From contig JAPXFY010000031.1 of NCBI GenBank assembly GCA_030674185.1, forward strand, positions 1,439,908 to 1,503,907: 64,000 bases of DNA. The letters run 5' to 3'. Made by a program: the position numbers and the translations under genes. Positions 10,478 to 22,035 of this stretch are shown piece by piece (the stretch's first letter is position 1; each line of letters begins with the position of its first letter). The stretch is from Monoplex corrugatus (Eukaryota > Mollusca > Gastropoda > Littorinimorpha > Ranellidae). A model generated the notes under the pieces. It was not told the DNA's origin. It made no database searches and worked only from the letters and a program-made list of their open reading frames with translations.

Positions 10478-12215
10478 TATGAAATCAGTAACTAATCAGA
10501 TAGCTGAGGAGTGAAATCAGTAACTCACCAGAAAAATGAGGTTGAAGTCAGTAACTAAGCAGACAGATGAGGTGTGAAATCAGTAACTAAGCAGACAGAT
10601 GAGGTGTGAAATCAGTAACTAAGCAGACAGAGGAGGTGTGAAATTAGTAACTAAGCAGACAGATGAGGTGTGAAATCAGTAACTAAGCAGACAGCTGAAG
10701 TGTGAAATCAGTAACTAATCAGACAGCTGAGGAGTGAAATCAGTAACTAAGCAGACAGATGAGGTGTGAAATCAGTAGCTAATCAGACAGCTGAGGAGTG
10801 AAATCAGTAACTAAACAGACAGATGAGGTGTGAAATCAGTAACTAAGCAGACAGATGAGGTGTGAAATCAGTAACTAATCAGACAGCTGAGGAGTGAAAT
10901 CAGCAACTCACCAGAAAAATAAGGTTGAAATCAGTAACTAAGCAGACAGATGAGGAGTGAAATCAGTAACTAATCAGACAGATGAGGAGTGAAATTAGTA
11001 ACTAATCAGACAGATGAGGAGTGAAATCAGTAACTAAGCAGACAGATGAGGAGTGAAATCAGTAACTAATCAGACAGATGAGGAGTGAAATCAGTAATAG
11101 ATCAGTGACGTGTGAAATCAGTCATATGTCAGACAGATGACGTGTGGCTTGTAGATAATAAACCAGACACGTCACTTGTAAATTGTAAACATCAGACAGA
11201 TGACGTGTGGCTTGTGTAGATAATAAACCAGACACGTCACTTGTAAATGTTAATACATCAGACAGATGACGTGTGGCTTGTGTAGATAATAAACAGACAG
11301 TCACTTGTAAATTGTTAATACATCAGACAGATGACGTGTGGCTTGTGTAGATAATAAATCAGAAACGTCACTTGTAAATTGTTAATACATCAGACAGATG
11401 ACAAGTGAAATGTTGATTAGATCAAAACAGATCACATGTGAAATCAATACAATCAGTTTTTAATAAATCAGACATGACTTATGAAATTGTTAATAAATCA
11501 AGAGGGATGACATGTGGACTCAGACAGGTGACATATCAAATCAGTAACAAATCAGACAGATGACGCGTGAAATTGTTAATAAATCAGACAAGTGACTGTG
11601 AATCAATAATAAATCAGATGACGTGCGTGTAATAAATCAAGAAGTGACTGTGAAATTGTTATTAACAGACAGATGACGTGTGGAAATCAGTTTTAAAAAA
11701 TCAGACAGATGACGTGTGAATCAGTTTTTAATAAATCAGAAAGTGACGTGTGAAATCAGTAATGAATCAGAGATGCATGGAAATCAATGATAAATCAAGA
11801 GATGACGTGTGAAATCAGTTTAATAAATCAGAAAGTGAGTGTGAAATAAATATATCAGACGTAACGTGTAAATCAGTAATGAATCAGAGTGCTGTGATAT
11901 GAAAATCAGAAGATGACGTGTGAAATCAGTTTTTAATAAATCAGAAAAGTGAGGTGAAATCAAAATAGATCAGACGGGACGTGTAAATCAGTAATGAATC
12001 AAGCAGATGGCATGTGAAATCAATGATAAATCAGAGAGATGACGTGTGAAATCAGTTTTTAATAAATCAGAAAAGTGATGTGTGAAATCAATAATAAATC
12101 AGACGGGTAACGTGTAAAATCAGTAATGAATCAAGCAGATGGCATGTGAAATCAACGATAAATCAGACAGATGACGTGTGAAATCAGTTATTCCTCGGAT
12201 GACGTGTGAAATTGG
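10478..12215. repeat. TGAAATCAGTAA satellite, left part
   Basis: From 10,478 to about 11,100 a 32-bp unit with core GTGAAATCAGTAACTAAGC AGACAGATGAGG repeats about 19 times. From about 11,130 to 11,400 a longer unit of roughly 66 bp takes over, combining CAGACAGATGACGTG, GGCTTGTGTAGATAATAAA and CACGTCACTTGTAAATTG. Beyond 11,400 units become irregular in length, but GATGACGTGTGAAATCAG keeps recurring. The array resumes after a LINE insertion and runs to about 13,330. Confidence 0.93.
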
Positions 12216-12348
12216 TAATAAATAATAATAATATAATAATATACAATATTTTATATAGCGCAAAATCTTGATAAAATCAAATCTAAGCGCTAAAACAGAC
12301 ACACAAGCACGCACGCACACACACACGCACGCACGCACGCACGCACGT

Positions 12349-12404
<56 letters not shown>

Positions 12405-12822
12405 CACGCACACACACGCACACGGCTATAAATAGGGAGAAAGAATAAAAGCAATGGAAAATTATAGAGCATATTATATACAATTATATATTACAATGTG
12501 ATTCCACTCCGAGCGGAGACAGGCTGCAGAGAGGGATGAGTGAGGTCAGGATTTTATGCAGAGGAGAAAAGGTGAGTTTTGAGAGCGGACTTGAAGGAGA
12601 CAAAAGTAGGTTGCTGACGGACTGAGAGAGGAAGTTTGTTCCAGGAGAGTGGACCAGAAACAGAGAAGGCTCGTGGACCATAGGTATTGAGCTTAGTGCG
12701 TGGAAAGCGAAAAGTCAGAGGATCGGAGGCAGAGCGGAGGGTACGTGAGGGAACATAGATCTCAAGTAGGCTTGACAGGTAATCGGGGGCTGCGTTATTG
12801 AGGCTTTTGTAGCATAACGTGT
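12216..12822 (-). pseudogene. CR1/L2-type LINE 3' end
   Basis: Read on the minus strand, about 110 residues of the ORF2 C-terminus are clear. CYKSLNNAAPDYLSSLLE is followed by an R-rich TLRSASDPL stretch, FSVSGPLSWNKLPLSV, and SFKSALKTHLFSS. The WN-LP and FK-LKT-LF motifs are characteristic of the end of CR1/L2-group ORF2. The 3' UTR holds an (AC)n tract and ends with TAGCGC-, TATATAAAATATTGTA and ATT repeats at about 12,216-12,260. It is a short 5'-truncated insertion into the satellite, which continues on both sides. Confidence 0.85.
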
Positions 12823-13335
12823 GAAGTTGTTATTAATTTCAGACAGATGACGTGTGAAATCAGTATTAAATCGGGCAGATGACATGTAAAATCATAAATG
12901 AATCAGACAGCTGATGTGTGAAATCAGTATTAAATCGGACAGATGACATTAAAATCAGTGATACATGAGAAAGATGACGTGCGAAAGTGTTAGTAAATCA
13001 GACAGATGACGTGTGAAATCAGTAATTCCTCAGATGACGTGTGAAATTGGTAATAAATCAGATAACGTATGAAATCTGTAATAAATCATACTGACTACTT
13101 GCAAAATTAGCAATAAATCAGACAGTGACATACGAAACCAATAATAAATCAAATGGATGATGTGTGAAATCAGTAATAAACCAAGCCAGATGACGTATGA
13201 AATCAGTAATAAATCATACTGACTACTTGCAAAATTAGCAATTTAATCAGACAGTGACATATGAAACCAATAATAAATCAAATGGATGACGTGTGAAATC
13301 AGTGATACATCAGACAAATGATGTTTGAAGTCTCT
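12823..13335. repeat. TGAAATCAGTAA satellite, right part
   Basis: Continuation of the same degenerate array after the LINE insertion. GACGTGTGAAATCAGTAAT and AATAAATCAGA units recur, including a duplicated block with ACTACTTGCAAAATTAGCAA (13,080s and 13,220s). Confidence 0.9.
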
Positions 13336-13770
13336 AATCAACAAGACAGTATCTGAGTAAAAAGAAAATCAACAACAACAAAACAAATTGGACAAAAACT
13401 AAGAAGAAATCATGGCAAAACCTGTTTCAGTTCTCGTCCAAGATTGTTATTTGTCACAAAAACTGCTTCCGGATGTCCAATTGGATAATCTTGAGGAGCT
13501 TGTATGGCAGTTCCTGCTTGTAATGATGTTAACCGTCACCAGATGTGTCGACTAGCGTTGTGTCTGGTCTGTCATGCCACGGACACCGCAGCTTTCTCAC
13601 AACAAAGTAAACTTGACACCACGCAGGAGCGTACACAACTGACAGATGTTACACTCATCTTGACGGGGGATAGGAAAACTTGTCATTCTGGACCCACCAG
13701 ATGGAGGTATCTAAAGGGATTGGAACTCGACATTTTGCCACTTTACTACTGTGCCCGTCGAAATGTAATA
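13336..13770. other. Unassigned sequence, possible retroelement 3' end
   Basis: A 91-codon open frame (13,504-13,779) matches nothing recognisable. Because the segment runs straight into a (TAAG)n tail, it may be the 3' end of an unidentified retroelement rather than a gene. Confidence 0.35.
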
Positions 13771-13990
13771 AGTAAGTAAGTAAGTAAGTAAGTGAGTAAG
13801 TAAGTAAGTAAGTAAAATAAGTTAAGTAAGTAAGTAAGTAAGCAAGCAAGTAGTAGAGTAAAGTAAGCAAGTATAGTAAGTAAGAAGTAAGTAAAATAAT
13901 ATAAATAAATAATAAATAATATTATTGATAATGATATTATCATTATTGATGATGATGGTGATGATGATGATGATGATGATGATTATTGGT
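13769..13990. repeat. (TAAG)n then AATA and GAT tracts
   Basis: About 120 bp of TAAG repeats followed by AAATAAT and GATGATGAT runs. Confidence 0.95.
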
Positions 13991-14029
13991 TACCTATCTC
14001 TATCCAAGTTTACAAAAGGCGTCTACATG

Positions 14030-14620
14030 TAGGCCTACTGTAGATTCAATGGAACATGGCAGTCAACAGACAGGGGCAACATCCCAGGTGGTTCAGACGT
14101 CAGGTTTCCAGTTGGAAAGTACGAGTTCAATCCCATGTGGATATCTTCTGATGGGGAAAGGATGGAGATTTTTCTCAGTGATTTTCCCACACCTGCTAGT
14201 GTCTAAATCCTTATTGTGTGTTTATGCACACAGACCACCAACTATGCACGGTTAAGGTCCCTGACCTGCTAGTGTCTAAATCCTTATTGTGTGTTTATGC
14301 ACACAGACCACCAACTATGCACGGTTAAGGTCCCTGACCTGCTAGTGTCTAAATCCTTATTGTGTGTTTATGCACACAGACCATCAACTATGTACGTTAA
14401 GGTCCCGTAAGCCATGTTAGTGTCTAAATCCTTATTGTGTGTTTATGTACACAGACCATCAGCTATGCACGTTAAGGTCACGTACAGCCATGTTAGTGGC
14501 ACTATTGGCTTATTACAAACACACGAAAAATGCCATGCCATACATCCAGATTGCAGTTTGGAATTTGCACTCCAACCAAATCTGCCAGCAGTTATCTGCC
14601 AGACTCCCTGAGCCTGCGCA
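14030..14620 (+). mobile_element. SINE-like element with amplified 73-bp core
   Basis: A tRNA-like B box (GAGTTCAATCCC, near 14,128) with a weak A-box-like GTGGTTCAG upstream suggests a tRNA-derived head. Downstream, CACGTTAAGGTC, GCCATGTTAGTG and an ACACACGAAAAATGCCATG block resemble the conserved core shared by molluscan SINEs. Between them a 73-bp unit is repeated four times (14,191-14,480). The unit runs from ACCTGCTAGTGTCTAAATCC through TATGCACACAGACC to GGTTAAGGTCC. Assignment to a SINE core family is from memory of the motif, so it is tentative. Confidence 0.55.
14191..14480. repeat. 73-bp tandem repeat
   Basis: Four copies; the first two are nearly identical and the last two diverge (CCATCAACTATGTACG, GTAAGCCATGTTAG). 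Confidence 0.93.
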
Positions 14621-14782
14621 AAACCATATAAACTGGCAAGATCTTGATCTGAGGAGCGGAAGGGGGGGAAGGTGGGAGACCTTTGAACCACGAAGCTGCC
14701 ACAACCAGAATAACGGAAACATTCAGATGGGCAGCGAGCAGGCCAGTGTTTAATGTTGCGGTACATTGTTCTTGTCTTTGAA

Positions 14783-15046
14783 GATGTCGATGAGATACAC
14801 AGATACACATGTCATTTACACGTAACCAGGATTGTTCCAATGATAGATTGATGCAATACTAGTTTAGAAAAGGTAGACTAGGTAAAACATAGGTTAGGTA
14901 GGGCCTCAGGACCTGGCCAGCTCATGGGTTTATGTGCAGCCTTAAGGCGTGTGCCATGATCACCATGGCACCTGTAACGTTAGTGCATATAGATTTCGTT
15001 CCGAGCACCAAAACGTCATCTTGAGAAACTGAAACTGATGCTGCGG
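14783..15046 (+). repeat. Dispersed repeat family B, copy 1
   Basis: This segment is closely similar to 43,455-43,722 in the same orientation. Shared blocks are GATACACAGATACACAT, GATTGTTCCAATGATAG, GGTAGGGCCTCAGGAC, CCAGCTCATGGGTT, GTGCCATGATCACCAT and TTCGTTCCGAGC. Both copies end in GAAACTGAAAC-type hexamer repeats, which looks like a retroposon tail. No coding frame. Confidence 0.85.
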
Positions 15047-15179
15047 GGAAATGACTGAACTCAAGATATCAGATCCAGAGTACACAGCTGTATCAAAAGA
15101 AACAAGCAGGCAGAACACATTACACACTGATACTGAATCACAGCTTATGTCGGCCTACATGGCCAAGCAATACTGGTGT

Positions 15180-16258
15180 GTAACATATTATTTGGATGTC
15201 ATTATCAACACATGTGTGACATACCATTATTTGGATGTCATTATCAACACATGTGTGACGTACCATTATTTGGATGTCATTATCAACACATATGTGATGT
15301 ATCATTATTTGGATGTCATTATCAACACATATGTGATGTATCATTATTTGGATGTCATTATCAACACATATGTGACGTACCATTATTTGGATGTCATTAT
15401 CAACACATATGTGACGTATCATTATTTGGATGTCATTATCAACACATATGTGATGTATCATTATTTGGATGTCATTATCAACACAAGTGTGACGTACCAT
15501 TATTTGGATGTCATTATCAACACATATGTGACGTACCATTATTTGGATGTCATTATCAACACTATGTGACGTATCATTATTTGGATGTCATTATCAACAC
15601 ATATGTGACGTATCATTATTTGGATGTCATTATCAACACATGTGTGACGTATCATTATTTGGATGTCATTATCAACACATATGTGACGTATCATTATTTG
15701 GATGTCATTATCAACACATGTGTGACGTATCATTATTTAGATGTCATTATCAACACATGTGTGACGTACCATTATTTGGATGTCATTATCAACACATGTG
15801 TGACGTATCATTATTTGGATGTCATTATCAACACATGTGTGACGTATCATTATTTGGATGTCATTATCAACACATATGTGACGTATCATTATTTGGATGT
15901 CATTATCAACACATGTGTGACGTACCATTATTTGGATGTCATTATCAACACAAGTGTGACGTACCATTATTTGGATGTCATTATCAACACATGTGTGACG
16001 TACCATTATTTGGATGTCACTATCAACACATGTGTGACGTGCCATTATTTGGATGTCATTATCAACACATGTGTGACGTATCATTATTTGGATGTCATTA
16101 TCAACACATGTGACGTACCATTATTTGGATGTCATTATCAACACATATGTGACGTACCATTATTTGGATGTCATTATCAACACATATGTGACGTACCATT
16201 ATTTGGATGTCAATATCAACACATGTGTGACGTACCATTATTTGGATGTCATTAGCCA
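15180..16258. repeat. 39-bp satellite array
   Basis: About 27 copies of a 39-bp unit: TTATTTGGATGTCATTATC AACACATGTGTGACGTACCA, with TATG/TGTG and TACC/TATC variants. Because 39 is divisible by three and the unit lacks stops in several frames, a 359-codon frame of 13-residue repeats results. I regard it as non-coding. The right edge decays into AAATGTGCATGACATGG. Confidence 0.96.
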
Positions 16259-16354
16259 TAAATGTGCATGACATGGCATTATTCGGATGTCATTAGCAAT
16301 GGAACCATTCCATCCTTGTTGTGTTTGACCCCTGGCCCAAGCCGTCATAGGCAG

Positions 16355-16366
16355 ACAGACAGACAG

Positions 16367-16427
<61 letters not shown>

Positions 16428-16560
16428 CACACACACTCTCTCTCTCTCTCCCTCTCTCTCTCTCTCTCACACAGACACACACACACACAGACAGACACAG
16501 ACACACACGCAGACACGCACACACACGTAGACACGCACACACACACACACATACACAAGA
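16355..16560. repeat. (CA)n with internal CT tract
   Basis: GACA, CA, CT and CA runs in series. Confidence 0.95.
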
Positions 16561-16689
16561 TGCTGAGCTAGAGTACACTCAAGCCTATTCAACGAATGGG
16601 CTTTGACCCAAGTTGTCATCTTCTCTGTCACACACCCATATTCTCTTTATATTTCTCTTCTTCTTGTTGTTTGATTGTATGATTGTTTT

Positions 16690-16860
16690 TCCAAAACTTC
16701 AGAAAGGCAAGAAGGCTAATTGGGCCTCAAGGGGAGGGACCTAGCAAAGAAACCTGTTTCTCCAATAGTTTTCTGCCAATGCAGTTTGGTGAATGCCGTG
16801 CTCTTCATGGTTTTCAACGACCATGGGATCTTGGGCGTGCGCATGCCAGAAGGCACACGG
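16690..16860 (+). repeat. Dispersed repeat family C, copy 1
   Basis: It shares ACTTCAGAAAGGCAAGAAGG CTAATTGG, an AAGGGG-GGGAC block, a CAATTTT/CAATAGTTTTC block and GGCCAGAAGG-like sequence with 32,500-32,625. Same orientation, non-coding, class unknown. Confidence 0.65.
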
Positions 16861-17380
16861 GTCTGACGTACGCTACAGTATAATAGTATCCCCAGCTTCG
16901 GTAAATTATGTGCCAGAGATTTCTTCTTTTCTGTCACTTCCTTTTTTTCTGCCTTGTTCATTTCCTTTCTGTCATTTCTTGGTATTATTTTTTACTTTGC
17001 CGGTCCATTTACCAGTATGTATACTATAAAGCCTTTTACTCTTTCTTTTAGGATTGAGAATTGGGGAATTGTAGATAAACCAAAGAAACAAGACAACAAA
17101 CTAGAGTTTTGAGCCCAGTACTTCGGCCAGTGGCCTTCCTCAGGGGACTGTTTATTCAGGATGAACACACACATCAAACATTTTGAATGAAAATGAAACT
17201 GTTCACAGAGTAATCCAATCTTTTTTCTTTTCAACCACACGAGATATTTGTCCGTTCCTCCCTCCTCCACCCTAATCTTAACGTTGAATACCAAATCTTC
17301 ATCCCTCCACCTCAGCATGCTCCACTTATATGAACACAACCTTGCGCACGCGCACGTACACATGTACAACATTAAACAAA
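16861..17380. other. Unassigned region with GGCCAGTGGCC motif
   Basis: No gene is visible. Near 17,122-17,150 CTTCGGCCAGTGGCCTTCC forms a small hairpin. Its reverse complement resembles AAAGGCCAGTTGGCCGAAA near 30,112, so both may be ends of one repeat family. Confidence 0.4.
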
Positions 17381-17384
17381 CACA

Positions 17385-17490
17385 AACACTCATTTATATG
17401 CACACCCACACACACGCACACACGTACAAAAATGATACACGCACACATACGTACACACACACACACACCACACGCACACACACACCCAAC
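17385..17490. repeat. CA-rich tract
   Basis: Interrupted CA/ACGC run. Confidence 0.9.
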
Positions 17491-17599
17491 TACACTACTT
17501 TAAATTCGAACAACTACGAGGTAAACAAACTTACACATTATTATTCTAAGTGGTAACATAGATGTGCCTTTATACATGACACTAATAATTGTAGCAAAG

Positions 17600-18085
17600 A
17601 GAACAACAGTAATGTTAATCACCTTCATCATCACCACATTGACAACAACGACAACTACAGCACTGACAACGATGAAGACGACGATGACAACAACAGCTAC
17701 AACCACAACAACAGTAAGAACAACAATAATAGTAACAACGACAGCAATCATCATCGCCATCATCCTCAAAATCACCGCTGCCATCACCATCACCAACATC
17801 TCCATCACTATCATCGTAATCGTCACCATCATCGCCGTCATCCCCACCATCGCCATTATGTGTCCCACCACATGGCACTGGAGATCAGACCCTAAGCGAA
17901 TCCATCGCCTGTCCCCCGTCACCACAAGCACATCGCCCACCCCCTATATCCCCAGTCACCCCACAAGCCCGTCCAATAACAATGATGGTCGACGATGATA
18001 ACATCTATGATAACATCAACACCACACCACCACCACCACCACCACCACCAATAATAACAACAATAATTATAATAATACCTAGTAA
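17600..18085. repeat. ACA/ATC/CCA trinucleotide-rich region
   Basis: Long imperfect runs of ACA, ATC and CCA. The Thr/Ile-rich open frame is a composition artefact. Confidence 0.88.
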
Positions 18086-18094
18086 AAAATAAAT

Positions 18095-18098
18095 GATC

Positions 18099-18129
<31 letters not shown>

Positions 18130-18242
18130 GTATATATAATATGTATATATGTATATACATAGATGTATTATATGAATTTCTTTAGAGAAAGACACAGACA
18201 GACAGACAGACAGACAGCTAACTAGGTAGCTAGATGTATTTA

Positions 18243-18278
<36 letters not shown>

Positions 18279-18475
18279 ATATATATATGTATGTATGCAT
18301 GCACGTACGTACGAATGCATGCATATGTATGTATGTATGTATGTACGTACGTACGTACGTACGTATGAATGTATGTATGTATGTATGTATGTATGTATGA
18401 ATGTATGTATGTATGTATGTATGTATGTATGTATGTATGTATGTATGTATGTATGTATGTATGTATGTATGATTT
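18095..18475. repeat. (TA)n and (TATG)n tracts
   Basis: TA runs, a CAGA run, then about 180 bp of TATG/TACG tetranucleotides. Confidence 0.96.
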
Positions 18476-18479
18476 TTTC

Positions 18480-18960
18480 AATATGTTTACACTGTATGTG
18501 TAGAATAGCAAGGCCCAGTCTGTAGGACAGATTCAACAGGATCTGATACTGCTATCCTCAATTACAGTTTTTTCTTCCAGTACATGTCCTTCTTCCTCTT
18601 TCTCTCTCCCTCACACACACACACTCGCGCGCGCACACACACACACATTTCAGGGTTTTCAATCACGTAAATGTATTGAAATAGGCGTGTTTAGATTTCA
18701 GCTTTCATTCTGTTTCGGAGAGTACCAGCAGATATTTCTCAGTTTAGTTCGTGACAGTTCTTGTATCAAAAATGATGAATAGACTGAATAAATGAACGAA
18801 TAGATAAATACATAAATTAATTAATTGATATATAAATAGACAAATAAATGAATAAGTTCAACATTTAAAAGAAAATAAGTACCGTTTGATCTCCTTCTTT
18901 CAGCGGGGGTAGTTTTTACGTTTCAGAGAAGAGCTATATTATAGACCACCATATTTGGGT
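18480..18960. other. Unassigned spacer
   Basis: Contains a short CA run (18,612-18,648) and AAAT-rich stretch; nothing else recognised. Confidence 0.5.
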
Positions 18961-18961
18961 T

Positions 18962-19088
18962 CGTTGTGTTGTGTTGTGTTTGTTGTGTTGTGTTGTATTG
19001 TGTTGTTTGTGTTGTGTTGTGTTGTGTTGTGTTGTGTTGTTTTATAATTTGTTTTTGTTGTGTTGTGTTGTGTTGTGTTGTGTTGTTG
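18962..19088. repeat. (TTGTG)n pentanucleotide tract
   Basis: GTTGTGTTGTGTT runs in two blocks. Confidence 0.95.
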
Positions 19089-19655
19089 TGTTATTAGACG
19101 TTTTCATCTACGTAGTTGTGATATTTTGACCTCGATCTTTTTTATTTATTTATTTTTTTATCTTTTCAGAAAGTTTCTGAGCGATATCGTTCATGTTTAT
19201 TTAGCCTATTCTTACATTTCAGCATGCATTTTCTCCCCAGGTAATTACAAGAAAAAGTACCGGTATATCGTCTGCAGTTTGCTTCGATCAGTGCTTCTTT
19301 TTCGCCATGAAGTTCTAGCACATTGTTTTGCTTAACTTCGGTTAGTTCTACATCACTGTGACATTGCAGCACACTTTTTTTAAACTTGTCCTCAGTTTGT
19401 CGTTAGATTTACTGCACTCTGTACAACAGCATAGTGGAAGGTGGTCAGCTTGCCCAATAGATGGTGTGGTCCCTGCTCCTCTTAAGAAAAGACAAGTCTG
19501 ATTATGTGCAATGAGCAGTGAGTCCAAAATGTGTTTGGACACTAACCACGTATAATAATAATGAGTTATAATTCATATTTCCAAGATGATCTACAATTCA
19601 TATATTTCCAAGATGATTTATAATTCATATGTTTCCAGGAAGTCCCAGGATATTC
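19089..19655. other. Unassigned spacer, 3' flank of the peroxidase-like gene
   Basis: No gene recognised. A 30-bp AATTCATAT-TTCCAAGATGAT unit is repeated three times at about 19,568-19,640. Confidence 0.5.
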
Positions 19656-20957
19656 TCATTCTAGCTCACGCAGCTCTTGCATTCCAGGAAAGTACCAGGA
19701 GGCACTGCGCACATTGCGAGAGAGGCGGAAGACGTTCTGACAAGCGCTGTTGAGCTTGCCCCCTCCACACGCCGAGCTGATGAGCCGATCCAGCAGAAGT
19801 TCGTTGTAGCGGGGTGTGCTGGCGTAGCTGACGAAGAACAGGCCTGATTGTCCACCTTTATACCAGTAAGGCAGGGAATGGCGCAGCATGCAGAACGTCC
19901 GCCGGATTCTGGTGAGGCCCGGGGTGCACACAATCTGGCTTTCTGGATGTTTCTTCTGCATGTCCAGGCACTCTTGGTAAGCCTCTGTCATCCACTGATC
20001 CATGGACATGTGGGACAGCTCTGCTCCCAGCATGGATTTGAACTTCTTCTCTCCTGGAGGGCCGGCGCACTCTTCCCAAGCCCAGTCCACCCAGTCGTTC
20101 ATAGTGACGTCACCGTTGGAGGTGATGAATTCGACGTCATGCACCCATCTTTGCGTCATGACGTAATTGCCGCCGGTTTTGTTGTCCAGGGGTGCGGCTT
20201 CTCTTTTAGGTTCTGTGTCGTCAGTGCCTGTGTCACTGACAAACAGCAGGCGAGGTTTGTCCTCATTCACGGGACCAGACGGAGGAAACAGCTCCATGTC
20301 TCCTCTGGTGTACTGGTAGGTCAGGACGTTGAGCTCGTCTTCATCATGCTCCGCCTGGGTGATGTCCTCAGGGTAACGAGTCTTGCCATAGGTCTCTTCA
20401 TGGCACAGGATGCTGTCCCGGGGAAGGTTGTCCAGAACTATCTTGCTCAGGTCCATCAGTAGGTCCTCATCATTAGACTTGGCGTGGACGAGGATGTCGC
20501 CACCCACATATCTGCTGCAGATGAGACTGTGCTTGGCGTTGGTGAAATGCTGAGGAGCTCCACCCTTGATCTGCTGGTAGAACTCAGGCCCAAAGCCCAC
20601 CCCGGCAAGGACCTTCAGATTGCCACAGCAGTCGTCTACAGGTGCCTCCACTGCTTGCACGTACTGCTGTATTCTGGCAACGCTGCACGCCACCTGTTGG
20701 GGTCAGCCTCTTTCTTGACCCAGATCCACAAAAACAGTGCGTGCGCTTTGTCATGGGAGGTCACACAAGGCTGTGACCTGGCAGAGGCGGCGAGGTCGAG
20801 GTAAAAGGCGTCATCAGGACGAGGCATCAGTCCATCCCGAGGCTTCACCTCTGTCACTTGCTTTACGGGCTTTTTGACGGCTCGTGATTTCTTCAGCCTA
20901 GATTTTTTACTTTTGTTCTCAGCTCGTTTGACCAAGGACTCCCCCTGTGCCAGAGTT
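19656..20957 (-). pseudogene. DyP/YfeX-type haem peroxidase-like protein, frameshifted
   Basis: Two overlapping minus-strand frames together give about 430 residues. The N-terminal frame starts at or before 20,957 and has a basic KSKKSRLKKSRAVKK patch, then HALFLWIWVKKEADPNR. After a shift near 20,690 the second frame reads VARIQQYVQAVEAP, VGFGPEF, GGDILVHAKSNDEDLL, TGGNYVMTQRWVHD, RHSLPYWYKGG and LFFVSYASTPRYNELLL. These follow the order of DyP/YfeX peroxidases, which oxidise dyes and porphyrins with haem. The usual GXXDG motif appears degraded to FVSDTGTDD. Where YfeX-type enzymes have the haem-ligand His (SH-V), this has ESQIV. No introns are seen; a CTGTACAG acceptor-like site lies just upstream. 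The shift may be a GG/GGG sequencing slip, so the gene could be intact. Confidence 0.65.
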
Positions 20958-20959
20958 CT

Positions 20960-21745
20960 GTACAGGAGTAACTAAGTGCTAAACCTGTGGCAGTTCCCAT
21001 CAACACCGTATCTTGCCCAGCACCACAGAGCTCTTGCTGGCAAGCTTTTGCAGGGTGGCCATGACGAATCTGAATACGATGGAAGAACTTGTTATAAAGT
21101 AAGGTTGAGGATTGGCCATACACCAAGGCCACAAGCTCACGAAAAACAAAGGGGGGTGGGGTCTTGTTGTAATGTTTTGCTTGCTTTTAATATTGCTGGT
21201 ATTATTGTTGTTGGTACTGCTGCTGCTTATACTGTTTTACTACTTCTGCTGATGATAATACTGGCTATTTCTGCATCAACTGGTGTGTTACCCTGCTAAT
21301 CTGTTCCCTATCGTGAATATATGTATGACGAGCTACATCTGTGGCAGCGTGTCAAATGGACCATTAAGATTTGCTTGTTGTTTTACGAAGAGAAATGAGA
21401 TGTAGATTTGAGTCTTCTGTAGTGCAAAGTTAAACGTTCAACACGAAAAATTTTATCGACGTGTTGTGTATCAGCTTGAGCGATACAACGATTCTGAATT
21501 TTCACATAGGATGAAACAGCAGGTTTGGGATTTCATATACAGATAGTTTAAACTAGGCTGGATCCTGTTAAAAAATCAACGTCCATCCACTTTGTTCAGA
21601 TTTTTGTTAAGATACAATGTAAACGTCGCATTTTACATAATGTCAATACAGACTAGATATAAACTTATACAGGAATTCCTCGAACGTTCCATTGTTATAT
21701 GAATTAACTTGTACTTTTCCAATTATTCACAATATTCAGACCTGT
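20960..21745. other. Unassigned region upstream of the peroxidase-like gene
   Basis: Possible 5' exons or promoter of the minus-strand gene would lie here, but no exon can be supported. Small open frames have no recognisable content. Confidence 0.4.
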
Positions 21746-21747
21746 TG

Positions 21748-22035
21748 ACAAACTATTTAAATACGTTTCTTGTTATTGAAAATCTCTTCCCCCACGAACT
21801 ATTTAAATATGTTTCTTGTTATTGAAAATCTCTTCCCCCACGAACTATTTAAATACGTTTCTCGTTGTAGAAAGTCTTTTCCCCCACGAACTATTTAAAT
21901 ATGTTTCTCGTTGTAGAAAATCTCTTCCCCCACGAACTATTTAAATATGTTTCTCGTTGTAGAAAATCTCTTCCCCCACGAAGTATTTAAATACGTTTCC
22001 TGTTGTAGAAAATCCCTTCGCCCATGAACTATTTA
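21748..22035. repeat. 46-bp tandem repeat
   Basis: Six to seven copies with exact 46-bp spacing (21,795; 21,841; 21,887; 21,933; 21,979; 22,025). The unit is CGAACTATTTAAATATGTTT, CTCGTTGTAGAAAATC, TCTTCCCCCA. Each has an ATTTAAAT palindrome. Confidence 0.93.

Noticed and set aside
15176..16255. 359-codon open frame of 13-residue repeats
   Set aside because: It is a translation of the 39-bp satellite; other frames and the minus strand are equally open and no domain, signal peptide or splice context exists.
17564..17998. Thr/Ile-rich 144-codon frame
   Set aside because: Composition artefact of ACA/ATC trinucleotide runs.
19848..20462. 204-codon plus-strand frame opposite the peroxidase-like gene
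   Set aside because: Antisense shadow of the better-supported minus-strand frame; no domain content.
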